This document shows, in pieces, positions 16,927 to 25,598 of a DNA stretch of 34,598 nucleotides. This DNA comes from Lentisphaeraceae bacterium (lineage in GTDB: Bacteria; Verrucomicrobiota; Lentisphaeria; Lentisphaerales; Lentisphaeraceae). The stretch's first letter is position 1; every line of letters starts with the position of its first letter. A model generated the notes under the pieces. The model worked only from the letters and a program-made list of their open reading frames with translations, did no database searches and was not told the DNA's origin. The position numbers and the translations under genes were made by a program. The stretch spans positions 1 to 34,598 of the forward strand of contig JAJPOQ010000081.1 of the NCBI GenBank assembly GCA_021232515.1, written 5' to 3'.

Positions 16927-18441
16927 TTATCGAGTCGAAACACTTCTACCTGAAGTTCGATACTGTTCTAGTAAAGCTTCCATAGCTTTCACTTTTTCAG
17001 GGTATTTCTCGTAAAGATCATTCTTTTGAGCGAGGTCATCCTTTAGATTATAAAGTAGTCCCTTAGCTGTTTTGTCATCTAGCTTTTTATGACCAGAGTC
17101 TTCGAGGAACCAACTAGGAGGGTTAGAGACAGCTCCAGTGTAAGTATTCAGGTAAACCCAGTCTCCCTGTCTGAGGGCAAATTTATTTTTGTTGGTGTTA
17201 TGGACGCTTGCTTCTCTGAGTGGAGTGTTATAATCTTTTCCTTTAAGTAAAGGCACAAGATTGTAACTATCTACGGCTGCATCATTTGGTAATTTATAAT
17301 CAACAATAGATGCAACAGTTGCCATGATATCTACCTGATTGATAGTCTCACTCGAAACACTACCAGGTTTAATGTTGCCTGGCCACTTTATGATAAACGG
17401 TACACGGTGACCGCCTTCCCAGATGTCGCGTTTTAAACCGCGAAGTTCGCCCATACTTCTATGACTGTGCTTTTTAGCTCTACTAAATGCATACTTTTCA
17501 GGTCCATTATCCGAAGAGAAGATGATAATGGTATTTTTATCAAATCCACGATCCTTAATAGCCTTGAGTAACTGGCCAGTAATCCAGTCTGTTTGGACAA
17601 CAAAATCTCCGTAGGCGCCAGCTTCACTCTTACCTTTAAATTGATCATTTGGAATGATCGGGGCATGTGGGGATGACAAAGAAAAATAGAGGAAGAACGG
17701 TTTGTCTTTTGGCTGATTATTGATGAACTCTACGGACTTCTTGGCTAAAGTTGGTAAAACTTCATAAGGGTTCCAACCTTTGACCATTGGTCCAGAGCGA
17801 AACTCCCAGCCACCTTCTTTCGTTTTCATGCCATTTAGATTGAGGTTTTCAGTCGGTGCTTCCGTAACTTTGTTATTTTGAATCCAGCAGTAGGGTGGAA
17901 AGTTAATCGTTCCATCACCAAAGTAAGTGTTAAAACCATTGTCTACTGGACCTCCGAAAATAGGTTTACTCCAGTCAAAGGCATCTGCAGTCCAAACCCT
18001 TCTTTTCTTTACAGTTTGCATCTTTGCACCAGGGTTTCTGATTGATTTCCAATCCCAACCAAGGTGCCACTTACCAATCATGGCCGTGTTGTAGCCTTTT
18101 GCTTTGAGCATACAAGGAAGTGTTAGTTCACCTTTTTTGAAGTATGGGATACCAAATGAATTAACAAAATGGTAACTACGTCGCCAATGGTAGTTGCCAG
18201 ATAATAAAGCATAACGACTTGGGGAGCAAACACCTGAAGAACTATGGCCATCTGTAAATCGAATGCCCTCAGCGGCTAGTTGATCTAGGTGAGGGGTTTG
18301 AATTTTTGAATTTTGGTTTTGGCAAGAAATGTCACCATGGCCCATGTCATCGGCATATATGATGACGATGTTTGGCATGTCCGCCGCTATGGCACTAAGG
18401 CTCATAAAAGCCAATAGAATAATTGCAAAATATGATTTCAT
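16927..18441 (-). CDS. Secreted formylglycine-dependent sulfatase 1
   Basis: 504 residues, signal peptide 1-19, ATG with AAAAGGA upstream. It shows the full sulfatase active-site set: metal ligands D31-D32 (IIYADDMG), the formylglycine motif C72-S-P-S-R76 in [37 protein letters not shown], and the glycan-side [14 protein letters not shown]. The Cys-type motif needs oxidation to formylglycine by a maturase (FGE or anSME type), which is not in this window. The length and the fused C-terminal subdomain are normal for S1-family sulfatases. It lies 20 bp after the other sulfatase gene, in the same operon. The target is probably a sulfate ester on a marine polysaccharide; the exact position cannot be predicted. 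Confidence 0.95.
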   Translation of the reverse strand: MKSYFAIILLAFMSLSAIAADMPNIVIIYADDMGHGDISCQNQNSKIQTPHLDQLAAEGIRFTDGHSSSGVCSPSRYALLSGNYHWRRSYHFVNSFGIPYFKKGELTLPCMLKAKGYNTAMIGKWHLGWDWKSIRNPGAKMQTVKKRRVWTADAFDWSKPIFGGPVDNGFNTYFGDGTINFPPYCWIQNNKVTEAPTENLNLNGMKTKEGGWEFRSGPMVKGWNPYEVLPTLAKKSVEFINNQPKDKPFFLYFSLSSPHAPIIPNDQFKGKSEAGAYGDFVVQTDWITGQLLKAIKDRGFDKNTIIIFSSDNGPEKYAFSRAKKHSHRSMGELRGLKRDIWEGGHRVPFIIKWPGNIKPGSVSSETINQVDIMATVASIVDYKLPNDAAVDSYNLVPLLKGKDYNTPLREASVHNTNKNKFALRQGDWVYLNTYTGAVSNPPSWFLEDSGHKKLDDKTAKGLLYNLKDDLAQKNDLYEKYPEKVKAMEALLEQYRTSGRSVSTR

Positions 18442-18461
18442 AGTATCCTTTTAATTGATGA

Positions 18462-19793
18462 TCAAGGGTGATCTAGTTTTCTGTTGGGCAATACGTCATT
18501 GTCCTTACTTTCTTCATCTTTGAGACGTTTTATAAGCTCAACTTCTTTTCGGGGGTATTGACCGACTAGGTTTCTTTTTTCATAAGGGTCTTTGGCTATA
18601 TTATAAAGTTCTTTACGGCCATTTTTATCAATGATTATTTTCCAGTCTCCATGCCTTAGGTATGTTCTGCCATCATAGTTCTTGAAATAGAAAGTACGCA
18701 TATCTTGAGAGCTTTCTTTGTAGAGATATGGGAGAATGTTCTTGCCATCTAACTTAAGAGTATCTTTACCTTTATAGCCTGTCAGAGTGGCCAGTGTTGG
18801 TAGCCAGTCACAGACACTTAAAGGAGAAGTTATCTTTCTTCCGGCAGCGAATTTCCCAGGCCATAGAACAAAAGCAGGTGTACGAATGCCTCCTTCATAA
18901 ACAGCTCTTTTTCCATCGCGCAATGGCAGGTTTTCCCCCTGGACTGCGCTAAAGGCAACTTTTCCTGGATATTGCTTTCCACCTTCGCCACGAGTTCCAC
19001 CGTTGTCTGAAAAAAACAGGATAAGAGTGTTTTCGAATTGCTTACTTTTCTTAAGAGCAATAACTAGCTTGCCAATAGCTTCATCCATATGTACAGCACA
19101 AGCGGCAAATTGCTGACGTCCTTTATCGAAATCTTTTGACACCATGTCGATATACTTTTGCGGTTCATCAAAAGGGTCATGTACGGCAGTGAATGGCAGA
19201 TATAGAAAAAATGGTTTAGATCTTTCTTTTTGAATAAATGAAACAGCGTCTTTAGCTAACAAATCAGTTACATGACCTTCTTCTTTGATGAGTTTATCGT
19301 TTCTATGCCAAGTCTGGTGATATGTCTTGCCTTTATAAAGGTGATTATAAGGACCGACGCCACCAGCTAGAGAACCATAAGATCGCTCAAAACCAAACTT
19401 GAGTGGGCCCCATTTTTGGTCAGATCCCAAATGCCACTTACCAGTGATTGCCGTTTCATAGCCTTGTTTTTGTAGCATACTTGCTAATGTTTCGGTTCCC
19501 CATGGAAGTACTCGCTCATTTGAAGGTTTGAAGTTGCCGAAACGAGATGCATATCGGCCAGTCAATAAACCTACTCGAGACGGAGTACAAGTCGGGGCAA
19601 CATAGTGATTGTCGAGTTCAATTCCTTGCCGACACAATGAGTCAATATTTGGAGTTTTTATTTTTGAACCATGGTAGCCAACATCGGCCCAACCCATATC
19701 GTCAGCAACGATCACAATGATGTTTGGCTTTGTTTCAGCAAGAATACTAAAACAAAGTATTGTCCTTACAAAAAGGTATTTAAAAAGTTTCAC
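18462..19793 (-). CDS. Secreted formylglycine-dependent sulfatase 2
   Basis: 443 residues starting at GTG (19791-19793) with a poor Shine-Dalgarno sequence, which suggests low or coupled translation. A signal peptide (about 1-20) precedes PNIIVIVADDMGWADVGY. Active-site blocks: D31-D32, formylglycine motif C69-T-P-S-R73 (APTCTPSRVGLLTGRY), GKWHLGSDQ, FTAVHDPFDEP, FSDNGGTRGEGG and YEGGIRTPAFVLWPGK. It is only distantly similar to the sulfatase at 16927-18441, so the pair likely act on different linkages of the same glycan. Downstream of the CBM-like gene at 19860-20927, separated by a 66-bp spacer with a hairpin. Confidence 0.95.
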   Translation of the reverse strand: MKLFKYLFVRTILCFSILAETKPNIIVIVADDMGWADVGYHGSKIKTPNIDSLCRQGIELDNHYVAPTCTPSRVGLLTGRYASRFGNFKPSNERVLPWGTETLASMLQKQGYETAITGKWHLGSDQKWGPLKFGFERSYGSLAGGVGPYNHLYKGKTYHQTWHRNDKLIKEEGHVTDLLAKDAVSFIQKERSKPFFLYLPFTAVHDPFDEPQKYIDMVSKDFDKGRQQFAACAVHMDEAIGKLVIALKKSKQFENTLILFFSDNGGTRGEGGKQYPGKVAFSAVQGENLPLRDGKRAVYEGGIRTPAFVLWPGKFAAGRKITSPLSVCDWLPTLATLTGYKGKDTLKLDGKNILPYLYKESSQDMRTFYFKNYDGRTYLRHGDWKIIIDKNGRKELYNIAKDPYEKRNLVGQYPRKEVELIKRLKDEESKDNDVLPNRKLDHP

Positions 19794-19818
19794 ATTAACG
19801 GATTGTCATATTTAATTG

Positions 19819-19835
19819 ACTGGGGTTAACCCAGT
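19819..19835 (-). terminator. Small stem-loop between the CBM-like gene and sulfatase 2
   Basis: ACTGGG and CCCAGT around a 5-nt loop, 6 bp, without a U tract. It may be an attenuating or RNA-processing hairpin that sets relative expression in the cluster; it could equally be an operator. Confidence 0.35.
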
Positions 19836-19859
19836 AACATTTTTAGTTTTCAAAACTGA

Positions 19860-20927
19860 TTATTTTTTAGAATCAAGACTAGTTACGCGTTCGTTTAGAT
19901 CTTCGTAGAAAAAGCTATCTGGTGCCATTCTTTTTAAGCTTTCAACAGCTTTAATTAAGGAACTGGGAGTTCGACTCTTTGGACGACGTCGTTGGAGAAA
20001 TTTATCTAGAGACTTTATTGACGCCAAATACATCTTTTCAGCTCGTAAGTTATTCTGAAAGTCCTTATTTTTGTTCAGCGCCATAAGGTCTAATTGTATT
20101 TCTTTTTCGTGCTCAGTGTAACTAAACTGACTTGCAAGTTGCTTCATACCGACAATTAGTGACGCAGGTGAAAACTCTTGCATAGTGAGCAGCTGTTCTT
20201 TACGTGTATTACAAAAACTCTCTAAGTCTTTAATAATCTTCGTAGCCTGTTCGTTTTCGCCTTCTTCTAGCATTTTTTTACAAGACTGGATCACCATGCC
20301 TAGTTTACCTCTATTCCAAGAGGAGGAGAGTTGACGATCTTTTAGATAAGCTGGAACTGGCGGGAAGTTTCCTATTGAAAGCGGTTGTGTAAGTGAAGAC
20401 TTTTTTACAGAGCTATGCTTGAGGTGAAACCGGTCAATACTGAAGCCGTTAGAACGGCCTGAGATCATTAATACATGTTCTCCTGCAGGCAAATCATAAT
20501 TAGCTTGGCTAAATTTGCCATGACCATGTTCATGAGTCGATTGCCATAACCACTTATCGCGTTGAGAGCTGAATGTTTTAACCCATTTGCCGTTATTCAT
20601 CGTAGTAAAACAATCATTTGCTTCTGTGGAATCGTGATGTTGGTGGCGGTTATGGATTTCGAGTGTGTACTTGCCAGGCTTTGTAATCCTGACTCGGTAC
20701 TTTAAGACACCACTACCCGGAGAGCCAAAAAGGTTAGGCCCTTTCCAGGTGTAGTAACAATCCCCAGAGAACCCAGGGAACTCTGTATCTTTTTTCCATC
20801 CTTTTATCGCTGGCATAGACTCTATCTCGACAGCAACTATGCCATCCTTTTCCCAATAAACATTGGGCTTATCAGCAGAGAAGGAAATCTGACTTACTAA
20901 AGTCAGAATTAATAATAAATTTTTCAT
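19860..20927 (-). CDS. Secreted CBM6-like protein with unique helical C-terminal half
   Basis: 355 residues with a signal peptide (1-18). The N-terminal half (about 25-170) is a CBM6-like/galactose-binding beta-sandwich: VAVEIESMPAIKG, a central GKYTLEIHNRHQHHDSTEAND, and a closing FSIDRFHLKH. It resembles the module at about residues 622-776 of the 9167-13738 protein. The C-terminal half (about 190-355) is mostly charged helix and matches no family I recognise. No catalytic motif is visible. First gene of a cluster leading into two sulfatases; it has both the ECF-like element (20962-20988) and an overlapping palindrome (20942-20962). Likely binds the polysaccharide to be desulfated, but this is inference. 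Confidence 0.8.
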   Translation of the reverse strand: MKNLLLILTLVSQISFSADKPNVYWEKDGIVAVEIESMPAIKGWKKDTEFPGFSGDCYYTWKGPNLFGSPGSGVLKYRVRITKPGKYTLEIHNRHQHHDSTEANDCFTTMNNGKWVKTFSSQRDKWLWQSTHEHGHGKFSQANYDLPAGEHVLMISGRSNGFSIDRFHLKHSSVKKSSLTQPLSIGNFPPVPAYLKDRQLSSSWNRGKLGMVIQSCKKMLEEGENEQATKIIKDLESFCNTRKEQLLTMQEFSPASLIVGMKQLASQFSYTEHEKEIQLDLMALNKNKDFQNNLRAEKMYLASIKSLDKFLQRRRPKSRTPSSLIKAVESLKRMAPDSFFYEDLNERVTSLDSKK

Positions 20928-20941
20928 ATTAGACTCTTTTG

Positions 20942-20962
20942 TTTAATGATTTAATCATTAAA
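20942..20962. promoter_or_regulatory. Perfect palindrome abutting the -10 box (candidate operator)
   Basis: Ten-base arms TTTAATGATT and AATCATTAAA around a single central T. It starts within the last base of the -10-like CGACT and ends 14 bases before the ATG of the CBM-like gene. It therefore covers the expected transcription start. Short centre and position fit a dimeric repressor site better than an RNA hairpin. Confidence 0.6.
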
Positions 20963-20988
20963 GTCGTGTCTAAAGTGGCGATCTTGCG
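20962..20988 (-). promoter_or_regulatory. ECF-like promoter element, copy 4 (upstream of CBM-like/sulfatase cluster)
   Basis: Sense reading is CGCAAGAT, a 14-nt spacer, then CGACTTT; the last base is 34 nt before the ATG at 20927. Both boxes match the consensus. Confidence 0.72.
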
Positions 20989-21004
20989 CTAAAGCCTGAA
21001 TTAG

Positions 21005-21024
21005 AGTAAAAAAAGATCTTTTAC
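21005..21024 (-). terminator. Possible weak terminator after the TRAP-dgo operon
   Basis: On the minus strand AGTAAAA and TTTTACT can pair around a short T-rich loop, about 30 bases past the aldolase stop codon. The stem is weak and A/T only, so support is low. Confidence 0.3.
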
Positions 21025-21055
21025 TGCAAATGGTTGTTAAGACTTTACCCTCAAT

Positions 21056-21691
21056 TTATTTGTCCTCACAAGCTTTATAAATCTCTTTTATTTGAGCTCG
21101 AACCCAGTCCCAATCTTGGCTTAAGATTCTTTCTCTTTTGAAAACTGCACTGCCTATACCGAATCCACTAGCTCCAGCCTTTTTATAGTCGCCAATGTTA
21201 TCCGCCGAGATCCCGCCAGTGGCTAGTACCTCAATATCTGACAGGGGAGCTTTGACGTCTTTCAAGTATGAAGGTCCAAGTTGATTCGCAGGGAAGATTT
21301 TAACCATATGTGCACCGGCTTCCCAGGCTGCAAATATCTCTGTCGGACTGAAAGCACCTGGAAATACAGGGGTACTTAAAGCCACACATTTCTTAATGAT
21401 TTCAACATTTACAATTGGCGTGACTATGAAGTTAGCACCAGCATTTAGCGCTGCATTCAGTTCAGCCATAGTGGTTACAGTACCCGCACCAATATTTATT
21501 TTGCTGCCATATGACTTTACCAAGGCTTCGATTTGACCTGCAGCATCTTCAGTATTCATAGTAACTTCTATACTCGGCCAATCTTCTTCAATGAGAACTT
21601 CTAGTAAAGGAATAGTCTCAGCAAGATTAAAGCCGCGAAGTATGCCAACAACTGGGTGCTTATTAAATTTATCCCATGAAAATTCTGTCAT
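21056..21691 (-). CDS. dgoA: 2-dehydro-3-deoxy-6-phosphogalactonate (KDPG/KDPGal) aldolase
   Basis: 211 residues, class I aldolase of the KDPG/KHG family. It splits 2-dehydro-3-deoxy-6-phosphogalactonate into pyruvate and glyceraldehyde 3-phosphate. The Schiff-base lysine is K131 in MVKIFPANQLG and the general base is E42 in SIEVTMNTEDA, both matching the spacing of characterised family members. GAGTVTT, the FIVTPIV strand, PGAFSPTEIF and ATGGISADN complete the barrel motifs. Its ATG shares one base with the stop codon of the kinase gene (TAATG). Sequence alone does not separate KDPG from KDPGal specificity; the neighbouring dgoK and dgoD decide for the galacto form. Confidence 0.93.
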   Translation of the reverse strand: MTEFSWDKFNKHPVVGILRGFNLAETIPLLEVLIEEDWPSIEVTMNTEDAAGQIEALVKSYGSKINIGAGTVTTMAELNAALNAGANFIVTPIVNVEIIKKCVALSTPVFPGAFSPTEIFAAWEAGAHMVKIFPANQLGPSYLKDVKAPLSDIEVLATGGISADNIGDYKKAGASGFGIGSAVFKRERILSQDWDWVRAQIKEIYKACEDK

Positions 21692-22662
21692 TATATATTA
21701 CCTAAATTTGTCTTTAAAAAAGCATGATGGCCAGAGATGGAGGCTACTTTGGCTGAGTTTATACATAAGAGGCTTTCGCCCATTCCCATTACTTGCATTG
21801 CTGCTTTATACATTTCGAGTAATTGGCCTTTCGCATAGAGCATGATTTTACTAGTTTGGTCTTTAAGCGCTCTTATCTCATTTCCTATCAATAAACCGCT
21901 GAGGAAGTCTGCGTTTTCGACTTGGCTATGAACTTTGAAAAGATCATTGGTGCGCACCGAAAATAAGGAGTTGAGTAGAGTGGAGTCTCCACCTTTTTTG
22001 ACTCCATCAATGAACGCTTCAGAGATAGTAGTTGATTTTTTTCTGCTCACATTGAACTTAAGGACGCTGTGAGTGCAGAGTAGATCGAACAGTTCACCGG
22101 TCATATAAGTTTTGAAGTCCGTTATCATGTTATTCTCGACATGAACGTGTTTGGAGTGAGTTCCTGGTATGACTACGGTGGCATTTTCAGAGAAGTCTTT
22201 GTATTCATCAAGTTGGAAGTAGCCGATGATTTCAGCCTCTTCACCACGCATAACGTCAGTTTGAGTTCTAACTCCAGAGAGAAAGAATAGTTGATCGATA
22301 TGAGAATGAGTTGAAGGGACTTTTTTGAATGTTAGTGACTCCCCAGATAAGTTAAAGGGTACGGCTGAATATTCTAAAGGTTGCCAACCATGTGCAGATG
22401 TAATCATCCCTGAAAGAACACACGGGTAACTACCTGTCAAACCAGTCGCTTTAGTCAGAGAACTAACTTGTTCATTTAGGTAAGTTTCACTTATATTGCT
22501 AATTTTTTGATCACTACTCAAAGTCTTAGAAAGTTCTGTGATACCATTTTGAGATTCGTAGCTTTTGAGAACTGCGCCAGTTTCGTTATTCACTAGGAAA
22601 AGTCGAAATGAGGAACTCCCCCAGTCACAACTCCAAAAGTATTTATGTAAATTCTTTACCAT
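21691..22662 (-). CDS. dgoK: 2-dehydro-3-deoxygalactonokinase
   Basis: 323 residues, matching the DgoK family (PF05035) along its length. It phosphorylates 2-dehydro-3-deoxy-D-galactonate with ATP. N-terminal nucleotide-binding strand [17 protein letters not shown] (about 8-24), [13 protein letters not shown] (about 84-97), [15 protein letters not shown] and [13 protein letters not shown] (about 168-200) and [14 protein letters not shown] (about 255-268) are the family's conserved blocks. Its ATG lies inside the last codons of the dehydratase gene (7-base overlap), showing tight translational coupling. Second step of the De Ley-Doudoroff route. Confidence 0.93.
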   Translation of the reverse strand: MVKNLHKYFWSCDWGSSSFRLFLVNNETGAVLKSYESQNGITELSKTLSSDQKISNISETYLNEQVSSLTKATGLTGSYPCVLSGMITSAHGWQPLEYSAVPFNLSGESLTFKKVPSTHSHIDQLFFLSGVRTQTDVMRGEEAEIIGYFQLDEYKDFSENATVVIPGTHSKHVHVENNMITDFKTYMTGELFDLLCTHSVLKFNVSRKKSTTISEAFIDGVKKGGDSTLLNSLFSVRTNDLFKVHSQVENADFLSGLLIGNEIRALKDQTSKIMLYAKGQLLEMYKAAMQVMGMGESLLCINSAKVASISGHHAFLKTNLGNI

Positions 22663-23804
22663 TCTGTAATTGATCCATCGTCATTTCGCCAAACTGGGTT
22701 TTTCCAAGAGTGATCTTCTTTAGAAACCTCTCGTACTTTGTCTTCATCTATTTCTATTCCGAGACCAGGGGCTGTAGGTCTGTTGATGTAGCCGTCTTGT
22801 ACATCAAAGACATCTGGATTTAGCATATAGTCCTGAAGATTTAAACCATTGTTATAGTGGATGCCGATGGAGCATTCTTGGATGAGCGCGTTGGGGCAGG
22901 CAAAGTCCAACTGCAATGACGATGCAAGAGCAATAGGACCAAGTGGGCAATGAGGTGCAAGTGCGACGTCATAAGTCTCAGCCATGGCCGCGATTCTTCT
23001 TGTTTCTGAGATACCACCAGCATGTGATATGTCAGGTTGGATTATATCTACATATCCATCTTGAAGGATGGGTTTAAAATCCCAACGAGAGTACAGACGT
23101 TCGCCAAGAGCAATAGGAATGTCAGTAAATGAATAGATGCCTTTTAGTGAGTCGGCATTTTCAGATAGTAAAGGCTCTTCAATAAAGAATGGGTTATACT
23201 TCTCTATAGCTCGAATAAGCCTTTTGAGCATACCTTTGTGGACTCGGCCATGAAAGTCGATACCTATCTCGATCGAGTTACCAACGGTTTCTCTTATAGT
23301 GGACATTCTTTCTTCAATCTCTTCAACTTTTTGGTAAGAGTCGATCCAATCGAGGCGACCTGTTCCATTCATTTTTACAGCTTTGTAGCCTTGCTGTTGT
23401 TTTTCTTTTACTCCAGCAGCAACTCCTTGAGGGTCGTCTCCACCGATCCAACAGTACATTTTCATTTTATCTCTGACATGCCCACCGAGAAGATCGTAAA
23501 CAGGAACTCCTAGTGCTTTACCTTTTATGTCATGTAGTGCCTGGTCGATACCAGATAAGGCACTCATAAGAATAGGGCCGCCTCGGTAGAACCCACCTCT
23601 GTATAGTGTTTGCCATATATCCTCAATCCGACGAGGGTCTTTACCTATAAGATATTCTTCAAACTCTTTCACTGCTGCTTTTACCGTTTCACTGCGTCCT
23701 TCTATAACAGGCTCACCCCAGCCGACAATACCTCTGTCTGTGGTGATTTTTAGAAATAGCCACCTAGGAGGAAGCTTAAAGAGTTCAAGTTTGGTGATTT
23801 TCAT
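22656..23804 (-). CDS. dgoD: D-galactonate dehydratase (enolase superfamily)
   Basis: 382 residues, the same length as E. coli DgoD. The catalytic positions fall on the same numbers: metal ligands D183 (IDFHG), E209 (FFIEEP) and E235 (ALGERL), with H185 and H285 (LAPHCPLGP) as acid/base residues. It removes water from D-galactonate to give 2-dehydro-3-deoxy-galactonate. An alternative for an agar degrader is a 3,6-anhydrogalactonate cycloisomerase, another enolase-superfamily enzyme yielding the same product; the exact match to DgoD catalytic residues argues against it. It follows dctM by 40 bp. Confidence 0.93.
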   Translation of the reverse strand: MKITKLELFKLPPRWLFLKITTDRGIVGWGEPVIEGRSETVKAAVKEFEEYLIGKDPRRIEDIWQTLYRGGFYRGGPILMSALSGIDQALHDIKGKALGVPVYDLLGGHVRDKMKMYCWIGGDDPQGVAAGVKEKQQQGYKAVKMNGTGRLDWIDSYQKVEEIEERMSTIRETVGNSIEIGIDFHGRVHKGMLKRLIRAIEKYNPFFIEEPLLSENADSLKGIYSFTDIPIALGERLYSRWDFKPILQDGYVDIIQPDISHAGGISETRRIAAMAETYDVALAPHCPLGPIALASSLQLDFACPNALIQECSIGIHYNNGLNLQDYMLNPDVFDVQDGYINRPTAPGLGIEIDEDKVREVSKEDHSWKNPVWRNDDGSITEW

Positions 23805-23844
23805 AAAATTGGTCTTTGATGATTATTTGAATTTGGTGTCATGA

Positions 23845-25137
23845 TTATTTCTTGAATAATTCAGGAATAAAAAGGATGATTTCTGGGATGAAGACAAGGA
23901 AGATTTGGACAACGAGCATGGCCAGTAGAAATGGCATGACGGCTCGACTTAGTTGAACCATGCTTGATTTACTTATCCCTCGAGCCACAAAGAGGTTGAC
24001 TCCAACAGGTGGTGTTATTAAGGCTAACTCAGTTCCGATAATTAAGATGATGCCAAAATGAAACGGAGAGACGCCGAGATTAACCAAAATTGGTAGAAAT
24101 AGGGGAGTGTAAATAAGAATCTGAGCAGCTGTCTCCATGAACATGCCAGTGATCATAATCATAACGACAAAGATAAGTAATATAGCAATGCGACTATCAG
24201 TATAGCTAAGAATAAGTTCAGAGATCTCTTGAGGGATCTGGGCAATAGTGAGCCAGCGAGAAAAAGCCGTTGCAAAGCCAAGTATGATTATCACAGTACC
24301 GGTTGTTATCGCAGATCTATATATAACATCTGTGAGATCACTGAAAGTCAGTTCTTTATGAACAAATAGACTAATGATAAGGGCATAGATGACGGCAATG
24401 CAGGCAGCTTCGGTAGCAGTAAAAATACCCCTGTAGATACCACCTAAAATAATAATAGGCACGAGAAGGGCCCATTTGGCATTTAGAAAACTAGTCCAGC
24501 ACCCAGAAAGTGTAACTTTGCGACCACTGCCTTTATAACCACGTTTTTTCGCGATGATGTAAACTGTAAGAATCAAGGCTCCAGAGATGAGAAAGCCTGG
24601 AGCGAAGCCAGCGAGAAACATGTCGCCGATAGAGATCTCGGCAGTGACAGCATAAATGATCATGGGAATTGATGGTGGGATAAGTATGCCTAAAGAACCA
24701 GCAGAAGCAGTTAATGCACCTGAAAAGTGAGGGTCATAACCATTTTTCACCATAGATGGGATCATCATGGCACCAATAGCCGCAACGGTTGCAGGAGATG
24801 ATCCTGAGATAGCGGCGAAAAACATACAGGCTAGTACAGTTACTATGCCAAGTCCACCATCGACATTACCTATAAAACTCATGGCAAAGTCGACTATTCG
24901 CCGTGATATACCTCCGGATTCCATGAGAAAACCAGCAAGGATGAATAAGGGAATAGCGAGGTAAGTAAAACTATCTAGACCAGTAAAGCATATTTGCGCT
25001 AAGTATGCAGGGGATATATCCGACATAGACAAGGCTGCGAGAGAAGACATACCTATACTAATGGCAATCGGTATACCTATAAGAAGTGTCACGAAAAAGA
25101 CTAGCATCGTGATCATAAAGACAATCATTGGATCCAT
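23845..25137 (-). CDS. dctM: TRAP transporter large permease (DctM-type)
   Basis: 430 residues with about twelve hydrophobic segments, the size and profile of DctM (PF06808). Typical blocks: the N-terminal LIGIPIAISIGMSSL, CMFFAAISGSSPATVAAIGA, MVKNGYDPHFSGALTASAG with LGILIPPSIPMI, and near the end IGTELALITPPVGVNLFVA. It moves the sugar acid across the inner membrane using a sodium or proton gradient. Starts 2 bp after the dctQ stop. Operon context with dgoD/dgoK/dgoA suggests a galactonate or related hexonate substrate. Confidence 0.95.
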   Translation of the reverse strand: MDPMIVFMITMLVFFVTLLIGIPIAISIGMSSLAALSMSDISPAYLAQICFTGLDSFTYLAIPLFILAGFLMESGGISRRIVDFAMSFIGNVDGGLGIVTVLACMFFAAISGSSPATVAAIGAMMIPSMVKNGYDPHFSGALTASAGSLGILIPPSIPMIIYAVTAEISIGDMFLAGFAPGFLISGALILTVYIIAKKRGYKGSGRKVTLSGCWTSFLNAKWALLVPIIILGGIYRGIFTATEAACIAVIYALIISLFVHKELTFSDLTDVIYRSAITTGTVIIILGFATAFSRWLTIAQIPQEISELILSYTDSRIAILLIFVVMIMITGMFMETAAQILIYTPLFLPILVNLGVSPFHFGIILIIGTELALITPPVGVNLFVARGISKSSMVQLSRAVMPFLLAMLVVQIFLVFIPEIILFIPELFKK

Positions 25138-25139
25138 AA

Positions 25140-25598
25140 TTATTTATTTTCCTGTGGATTAAAGCGGTAGTAAATTCTCTGGCAAAGGCGGATGCATGTC
25201 AGCAGAAAAGAAATAGGGATGATCAGATAAACAATTCCCATCGACACTTGTATCGCGGGACTGTGTAGATTTACATCAAAAGCATCGAGTGAGATCTCAA
25301 AACCATAGTAGCCGATGAAGCCGATGAATAGGATGAATGAAAGGTCGACAAATGTATCGAGGTATTTTTTTGAAACCCCTTTAACAAAACCATCGATTAT
25401 CTCAACTCTGACATGAGCGTCTTCAAGTACAGCAGCACATGCAGAAAGGTAAACTAGAAGAATAAAGACATAGCGCGACAGCTCTTCAGTCCAAGACAGA
25501 GAGAGGTTTAGAGCAAAACGAAAGATGATTTGCAAAAAGCATAGAGTAATCAAAGTTATGAAGAGAAATACGATGAGCTTTTTTTCGATTTTTTTCAT
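25140..25598 (-). CDS. dctQ: TRAP transporter small permease (DctQ-type)
   Basis: 152 residues with four membrane helices, matching the DctQ family (PF04290). The conserved LSWTEELSRYVFILLVYLSA block (about 34-53) is clear, as is HVRVEIIDGFVKG following helix 2. It forms the membrane complex with DctM. Its ATG overlaps the TGA of dctP (ATGA). Confidence 0.93.
   Translation of the reverse strand: MKKIEKKLIVFLFITLITLCFLQIIFRFALNLSLSWTEELSRYVFILLVYLSACAAVLEDAHVRVEIIDGFVKGVSKKYLDTFVDLSFILFIGFIGYYGFEISLDAFDVNLHSPAIQVSMGIVYLIIPISFLLTCIRLCQRIYYRFNPQENK

Noticed and set aside
22656..23804. 3,6-anhydrogalactonate cycloisomerase instead of galactonate dehydratase
   Set aside because: D183, H185, E209, E235 and H285 and the length of 382 all coincide with DgoD; kept only as an alternative to test.
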